DNA from: Marisa cornuarietis
Lineage: Eukaryota; Mollusca; Gastropoda; Architaenioglossa; Ampullariidae
Direction of reading: 5' to 3'
DNA length: 64,000 bases
Assembly (NCBI GenBank): GCA_004794655.1
Contig: SMMW01000080.1
Location: 148,501 to 212,500 of the forward strand
Every line of letters starts with the position of its first letter. The first letter of the stretch is position 1. The translations under genes and the position numbers were made by a program. Below the pieces are notes generated by a model. That model was not told the DNA's origin and searched no databases. It saw only the letters and a program-made list of their open reading frames with translations. Below are positions 58,332 through 64,000 of this stretch, piece by piece.

Positions 58332-61300
58332 ATGGCGACGGACAGAGTGGATTCTTGGACACTTCAGATTCTAGAAGGCATCCGACTTCACGCCGGCGCC
58401 GAGGTGCTGCGGAACCACATCCAGAGATGCTCGCGCCAAAAGTTAGAATCGTGGAAGGACGGGCATGGTCTGGATCTCCTTCACCACGCCATCTTGGAAA
58501 ACAGTTACGTGGCGGCCGGCACCTTTTTTGCACACGGCTTTTTCAAACCCCCGCACGAGCCGTCAGCTGCGTCCTGGTCATATGTTCACATGGCTGCGGC
58601 CCTAGGCTACCGCTCCATCCTCTCGCTGCTACTGCAAGAACGACCGTATGACAACAAAAAGGTGACGGAATTTTTTTAAAGGTCAACCCGATTGCTGAGC
58701 AAAAATCGCTGGAAACAGAGCACAAAGTATCACAAAAACATGTTCCGGTGGTCTTCTATGACAGAGAGGCATGAAAGATTTTATATTAATATTTTTTTCT
58801 AAAGCACACCTGGATTTGTCGAGAAAACAGGAAGTGACGAAACGAACGTATTTCTAAAAATAGCATGTTTACACAAGCTGAAGTCAAAGAGAAAAGATGC
58901 AATCCTCAGTAAAAAAAAAAAAAAAAAAACAACTGACCAGGACACATTGTGCTGTTGCTGAATGTTTTCTCTTCGACACTCAGAGGGAGTTTATACTCAT
59001 GAAGGAAATCCTAAAGATAATGGCAGCAAACGCCAGTGGATTAACTTTGTTCAAACGTGTTGTGCGAACTTGTCCCCACACCGTACTCATGAATTTGCTC
59101 AAAACGTTTCAAAATCGATTGTTATCCAGTCACTTATACAGTACAAGCAAGTCTTGGACTTTCAGTAAACCGAAGAAATCTTATTCCTACAGCAGTGCTT
59201 ACTATACAAAAGCACGAGATGTTAAAACCAACTACGACTGCTGGTAGATCAAGCATCAGATATGCAACTTCGACGGTTTCTACACCAGATCTGGTCTATT
59301 AGTAACATCGTGTGACAGTCACAAACACATCATCATCAGTCGTATCTTTATCCAGCATAATGCTCAAAACAACTGACAGTGTGAGGGCACCATTGATGTG
59401 CGTGATCGAAACAGCTAAAAAAAAAAGGTGAAAAAAAGAATTGAGGGTGATAAACATATTACGGTAACTTATAAGGAGCTTAAACGGGAACACGTGCGAT
59501 CGAGTATAAGTAAATAGAAAATTTTGCATGCAGCTAAACGAGGAAGAAATAAGTTTTTACATAAACATGTTTCAAACTATCATATTTTTAATTGTAAAAA
59601 ATCCTTATAAGCAGTCAGTTGTAAGTATTTTTGCCCTGTTGCCCATCAGATTTTGATCTGATTGACTTAACCAGTCTGTTGAATGAATTCAGTTTGGACC
59701 ATTTAATTATTTTTTAACTTCATTCGAAGCTTCTAAATAAAGTTCCAATCTGTAGGGCTGTATTCCAAATTCAGCTGTTTCATATTTTGGGCGAACAAAA
59801 TCGCTTCTTGAACACGACAACCTGAGTGATCTTTCTTTATTTCATTCGAAGACATACAAATTCGTTGTTACAAATACTTCGATCACGTGAGAGAACTCTT
59901 CAGTATAAGAGAGTAATTTTTTTCCCGCCTTCGTAGTTGCAAGTGAGAATGCTAATGTTTGAAGGCTTATATCTTTAAAATTAAGGATCATTATGTACTC
60001 ATATTTTGGGAATTATTATTTTAAAACGAGCTTAACGCAATCATAAAGAAATAATGTTGCAATCGGGTTGACCTTTAAGAGTGGAACAGTCTATAGCATG
60101 CAGTGGTAAACATCCACAAGGGCCATTCTGGACGAGTGTGGATATCTATGTCTCTGAACAAATATTAAGTCCTGCTAAAAATGAAAGAAGATTGATTTAA
60201 AAAAAAGAAGATATTGTTCCAACAGGCCATTATTTATTTTATTTATCAGGTGATACATCCGTAGTCTTCCCTTCTCCTAAAGACAATATGGTTCAAAAGA
60301 CCTAGCTAAATTCGTTTATTTATTCTTACTCTTTATTATCGAGCGTCTGTATCATTATTATACAATTTGTTGTTATTAGCTGTAAAATAGTAACGTTACT
60401 TTTTACTCCATAAGAGTGTCATGTCTGTGTTGTCTTTGCGTTATTGGCGGTCCGGTGGCGCAACGGTTAGCGCCTGTCACCAATACAGTGAAGGTTAGCT
60501 ATCCTGGGTTCAGTTCTCGTCTCGGGCACGCTGTTCTTTCTATGCATGTGGCATCTGTTTATATAGTCTTAGTTGCTGGCTCGGCGTAAAACACACACAA
60601 AATAAATGTCTTTGCTTTGGTCCGGCTGACGTCATAAGGATGGTACTTGAGCCGATATAGAACTCATAAATGTCACTAAAACGGACATGTCGGGTCAATT
60701 CTATTTTTGTGTCAAAGTAAATTCAATTTACCACATCGATATATTTGCTCTTTAAAGAAGGACAATAAAGGCACAAACAGAAGAAAAAAGAAAAAAATAC
60801 AAGACGGTAAAGAAACTATAATAATGAATTAAGGAGTAAGAAAAGACGATGGTAAGGAAAAAGGAATGAATGAATGTATGAAAAAAGGAACGAAGAAAAC
60901 AAAAACTATTTTTCGGGTACACAGGTAGGCGAGTACCATCCACCACTTTTGTCGTTTATGTAGAGACAGTTCTGTCTACAGGTGGCGTTAGACTGGGTAA
61001 CATTCAAACGTACCGTTGTCCCTAAACTAAACATCAGCAAGACGGGTCCCACGGTACTGCCCGACACATGCAAGGAGCGCAGCGACCCGGTGTGGCCAGT
61101 GGATGTGGCCGCCCGCTTCGGTCATCTGGCGTGCGTCAAGCACATCCTGGACTTCCACATACTGCGGGAACCTGCCAGCTCAGTGGCGCCCGCTCGCAGG
61201 AACGCCGCTGGCTACATGGACATGGCCTGTCGCCTCGACTCGCCTTTTGCGCTGCGACTTCTGCTGACGGAAGGCGACGCCAACGGCAACGCCTCTGCCG

Positions 61301-62331
61301 ACGTCAAGAGCGCACTGGACGTGGCGCTCAAGATGGCCAAGCCAGAGTGCGTGGACGCCCTCCTGCGCCACGGCGTCGACGTTAAGTCCATGTTTGGGGG
61401 CATGAACCTGTACCACGTCCTTTTCGCCTACAGCAAGTCCTTCCAGGAGGACGCCTGTTCACCCGGGTCGCTGGAGACGCTAACGTCCGTGCTGTTACGC
61501 CAAGGACACGACGTCAACGCCTCACGGCCTTCGCGCACGTACCCACTGTACAGCCTGCTGCGATGCACTCGAGTCACGGATGTAGCGAAGACGGCCCCTG
61601 CTGTGCTAGCCTCCTTACTCCTACTTTTGCAGGTAAACATAATTAAGAGTTTTCTGATATGGAGACTGCCTTTTTTTAAACACCTTTGAACAACGTCTCC
61701 TTGCACCAATTAGTATTCTAATCCACGCATGGTTTCACTGCCAAGAAAATTGTCTCCCTTTTACGAGAGAGCAGTCCGGTGTCACCAATACAGTGAAGGT
61801 TGGCGGGCTCTGCTCTCGTCTCGGGCACCCTGTTCTTTCCCTGCATGTTGCATCTGTTTACAGGGCTGGCTGCCTTGCCACGAGATAGCCTTAGTAGCTG
61901 GCTCGGCGTAAAACACCAACCTCCTTCCCCCGTCCAGGGGAGTTTTGTTCGGGTTTTCTTTTTCGTTTACTCTTCTTTTTTAAGTTTTAATTGCCTTTTA
62001 TAATTGTTTCTGATTATAACCTATATAGTGTTCACGCGCATATTTTTATGGTGTTAACGTATAGCCTTCATGGTGTTCGCATGCATAGGCATGTTAGTGT
62101 TCACAAGCAGCAGAAATGTACGGGAGCTGTGGTGGTGGAGGTGCATGTGGTGGTTTGGAAAAGTTGAATTAAACATGGCACCATCTGCAGGCTGGGGCAG
62201 ATCCAAATTTCGACGAGGTGCTGGTTGAAGAAGCTGTGCAGGACGAAGAGCACAAAACAGCTTTCGGCAGGTGGCCGTACTCTTCGGCCCTCCACTGTGT
62301 AATGGATGCAGCCGTAAACTATGCGGAAGAG
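58332..62331 (+). CDS. Ankyrin-repeat protein, first three coding exons; continues beyond window
   Basis: Exons 58332-58661, 60982-61632 and 62191-62331 join in phase 0 and give 374 codons without a stop. The ATG at 58332 (CAGCAATGG context) starts MATDRVDSWTLQILEGIRLH. Ankyrin-type text recurs: HGLDLLHHAILENSYVAAGT, SYVHMAAALGYRSILSLLLQ, WPVDVAARFGHLACVKHILD, GYMDMACRLDSPFALRLLLT, ALDVALKMAKPECVDALLRH, YPLYSLLRC, and AGADPNFDEVLVEEAVQDEE with SALHCVMDAA. Ankyrin repeats are protein-binding scaffolds; the partner is unknown. The last exon ends at a GTGTGT donor and no further exon is seen before 64000. Exon 2 is markedly GC-rich against AT-rich introns, and both introns contain SINEs. No orthologue name can be given. 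Confidence 0.87.
60447..60598 (+). mobile_element. tRNA-derived SINE, near full length
   Basis: The head GGTGGCGCAACGGTTAGCGC is a pol III A box, and TCCTGGGTTCAGTTCTCGTC carries the B box. The body then runs CTGTTCTTTCTATGCATGTG and ends TTGCTGGCTCGGCGTAAAAC. A CA/AAATAAAT tail follows. It lies in intron 1 of the ankyrin gene. Confidence 0.72.
61771..61918 (+). mobile_element. tRNA-derived SINE with A-box deletion
   Basis: It has the same family body as 60447 (CACCAATACAGTGAAGGTTG, CTCTCGTCTCGGGCACCCTG, GGGCTGGCTGCCTTGCCACG, AGCTGGCTCGGCGTAAAACA). The A-box segment between CCGGT and GTCACC is deleted, so it could not be transcribed from its own promoter. It lies in intron 2 of the ankyrin gene. 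Confidence 0.72.
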
Positions 62332-62833
62332 GTGTGTGATCATTAAATTTTAATGTCAGTTTTTTAAAAGCTAATGCTTCTGTTTCTACGATGTTAGCTA
62401 CATGTGATAAGATAAAAATAAGAAAGTTGAAGGTTGCCTATTTGTAGTAGCCGAGTACTTAAGACCTACAAGAGGAAAATTACATCTACAAAGTATGTTC
62501 CTTGCAAGATGCAAGTCTCAAATTCTTGAGCTAACATTACCTTTTCGACTGTAAGACACAAACCTTCAAACATCAGTATCAGCGGTCATGCCTGGATACC
62601 TTCAAGTCGTCAAGACGCCAACCAATAGGACGGCTCGGTAGGTTGGCAATCTGGTTGGCTGATCGGTGGTGCTTAAGCACGTAGCAGCTGAATCTACATA
62701 CCAGCAGGATACTCCAGTCCTTTAAACAGATGTTGAATAATAATAATAATAATAATCATCATCATCATCAGAGGACTTATACAGCACTAAACCCTAACCA
62801 AACCTAGGCTCACCAAACTTTACTTCCACGAAA

Positions 62834-62835
<2 letters not shown>

Positions 62836-62920
<85 letters not shown>
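62836..62920. repeat. (CA)n microsatellite, about 42 units
   Basis: An essentially uninterrupted CA tract of about 85 bases. The long Cys/Val open frame on the other strand is an artefact of this repeat. Confidence 0.95.
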
Positions 62921-62923
<3 letters not shown>

Positions 62924-62978
62924 TCTCCCCCAAAGCTTTATGCACCTTACACAAAACTCACCTCGTGTTTTCATGGAC

Positions 62979-62983
62979 ACACA

Positions 62984-63015
<32 letters not shown>

Positions 63016-63040
63016 CACATACACACACACACACACACAC
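62979..63040. repeat. (CACG)n/(CA)n microsatellite
   Basis: ACGC units followed by a CA tract with one TA interruption, 60 bases beyond the first CA tract. Confidence 0.9.
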
Positions 63041-64000
63041 AAACATATCTAAGAGAACACAGATGATACCAAGCTGGAACAACACATTACAATACAAAGA
63101 TACAAGTCGTCCGTGAACATAAAGGTTGATGGAAGACCATAGTTGCTATTCATCCAGATGTCATGGTTTTCAGAGTCCAAGATGTTTATGAGATACAGCT
63201 CGTGCAATCCATGATTTTATCTGTGAGAATAGATCAGTCAATATCCTGGATCCCTAGATTCTATCGCCGTTGTCTGCATGGTCACGATGCAGAGAGAAGA
63301 GACCACATGGCATTAAAATGCAAAAACTTGTGACTGCTGATGACGGGCAGAAACGAGAAAACTTGACCGTTAGTAAGAGAAGACCGGCAGTCAGTAGGAA
63401 AGTTGAAAGGCGTAGATAAAAGCACGAGGCCGCAGGCAATGAAAACTGCCCGCTACGGAGATGAGGATCCCAGCAAGAAACGCAGACCAAACATAATAAT
63501 CACTAAAATCACAACATAGCAACGCAGAGAAACAAAAACGCACAAATAACTGGCCCCATTCAGTCAACAAGGCGAAGGGACTTCCAGAAAGAAATTATCT
63601 GTGCTGCAGGCAGAGTTTCAATCTTGGACTCACGGATCTCCACTAGGAAAGCAAGAAGTATACATGTAGTAAACTGATGCTACAGATGTGAACTCTTTTG
63701 CTGAGCATAGCCAAGAATATCGATGTTTGGAGGTTTGTGTCTTTCTTTCTGTCCTTCCTTTTTATTTTTATTATTTTTCATTTTTTACGTGTGATGTACG
63801 TGTATTATGCTATTTATGTGAAAAATGTACATACAATTTTGTTTAAAATTTTGACAAGCAGCACACTTTTTTCCCGTTTTTCGCAATACACCTTTCCCCT
63901 TTCTTGAAAACGACATTGGCTAATAGCTTACCTAATGTCTTCTTATACGTATTGAGCATTATTGATATAAGCCTGTAATTTATAAGAATCGTCATCATCA

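Larger units (their letters stand above)
62332..64000. other. Intron of the ankyrin gene, non-coding to the window edge
   Basis: No further coding exon was seen. The stretch contains an AAT/CAT microsatellite (62731-62770) and the CA tracts below. Confidence 0.4.

Noticed and set aside
58897..59247. Plus-strand open frame of 116 codons within the ankyrin gene
   Set aside because: It lies in intron 1, begins in a poly-A run, lacks acceptor and donor sites and has no ankyrin character.
62834..63097. Minus-strand open frame of alternating Cys and Val
   Set aside because: It is a translation of the CA microsatellites.
1..64000. Genuine tRNA or rRNA genes
   Set aside because: None were recognised. 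The only tRNA-like A/B boxes belong to SINEs whose heads do not fold as intact tRNAs by eye. A tRNAscan/Infernal run would settle this.
1..64000. An operon-like or defence-type novel system
   Set aside because: The genes are intron-split and unrelated in role. No co-directional cluster of linked functions was seen.

Overview
This is a eukaryotic, animal nuclear window. The genes are split by GT-AG introns, intergenic DNA is AT-rich, and microsatellites and degraded transposons are common. The gene set (ZUP1, a pleiotrophin/midkine-family gene, TIPRL, a probable axonemal protein, an ankyrin-repeat protein) and the retroelements suggest a lophotrochozoan, most likely a gastropod mollusc. That taxon is an inference from general character, not from a database match.

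Layout. (1) 273-3415, plus strand: the last four coding exons of the deubiquitinase ZUP1 (5' part off the left edge), with a possible alternative last exon at 6434. (2) 8.57-19.36 kb, minus strand: a secreted heparin-binding growth-factor-like gene made of tandem pleiotrophin/midkine (PTN/MK) domains, one per exon, joined by phase-1 introns. Two consecutive exons can each end the protein with a basic tail. Splicing could therefore give either a short two-domain pleiotrophin-like protein (161-162 aa) or a long protein with seven or eight domains (about 380-437 aa). (3) 19.4-41 kb: mostly gene-poor DNA with a LINE remnant (23.8-25.1 kb), a MULE-type DNA transposon remnant with repeat-filled ends (25.9-26.6 kb), a CRE-bearing tandem repeat (28.6-29.0 kb), a tRNA-derived SINE, a 60-bp inverted repeat pair, MITEs, and two orphan exon-like blocks. 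(4) 41.3-48.7 kb, plus strand: a multi-exon gene of unknown name whose C-terminal half resembles axonemal microtubule-associated proteins, with two candidate first coding exons. (5) 50.57-55.70 kb, minus strand: a complete seven-exon TIPRL (TIP41) gene, 273 aa. (6) 58.33 kb onward, plus strand: the first three coding exons of an ankyrin-repeat protein that runs off the right edge.

The genes do not form a pathway. ZUP1 (K63-ubiquitin and genome stability), TIPRL (PP2A-family phosphatase and TOR signalling), a secreted growth factor and an axonemal protein are ordinary unlinked neighbours. ZUP1 and the PTN/MK gene are convergent, as are the axonemal candidate and TIPRL; TIPRL and the ankyrin gene are divergent.

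The strongest item for follow-up is the PTN/MK gene: an extended tandem array of a domain usually found in pairs, with built-in alternative termination. All splice sites were read by eye from consensus, codon phase and remembered protein families. No alignment or transcript evidence was available.
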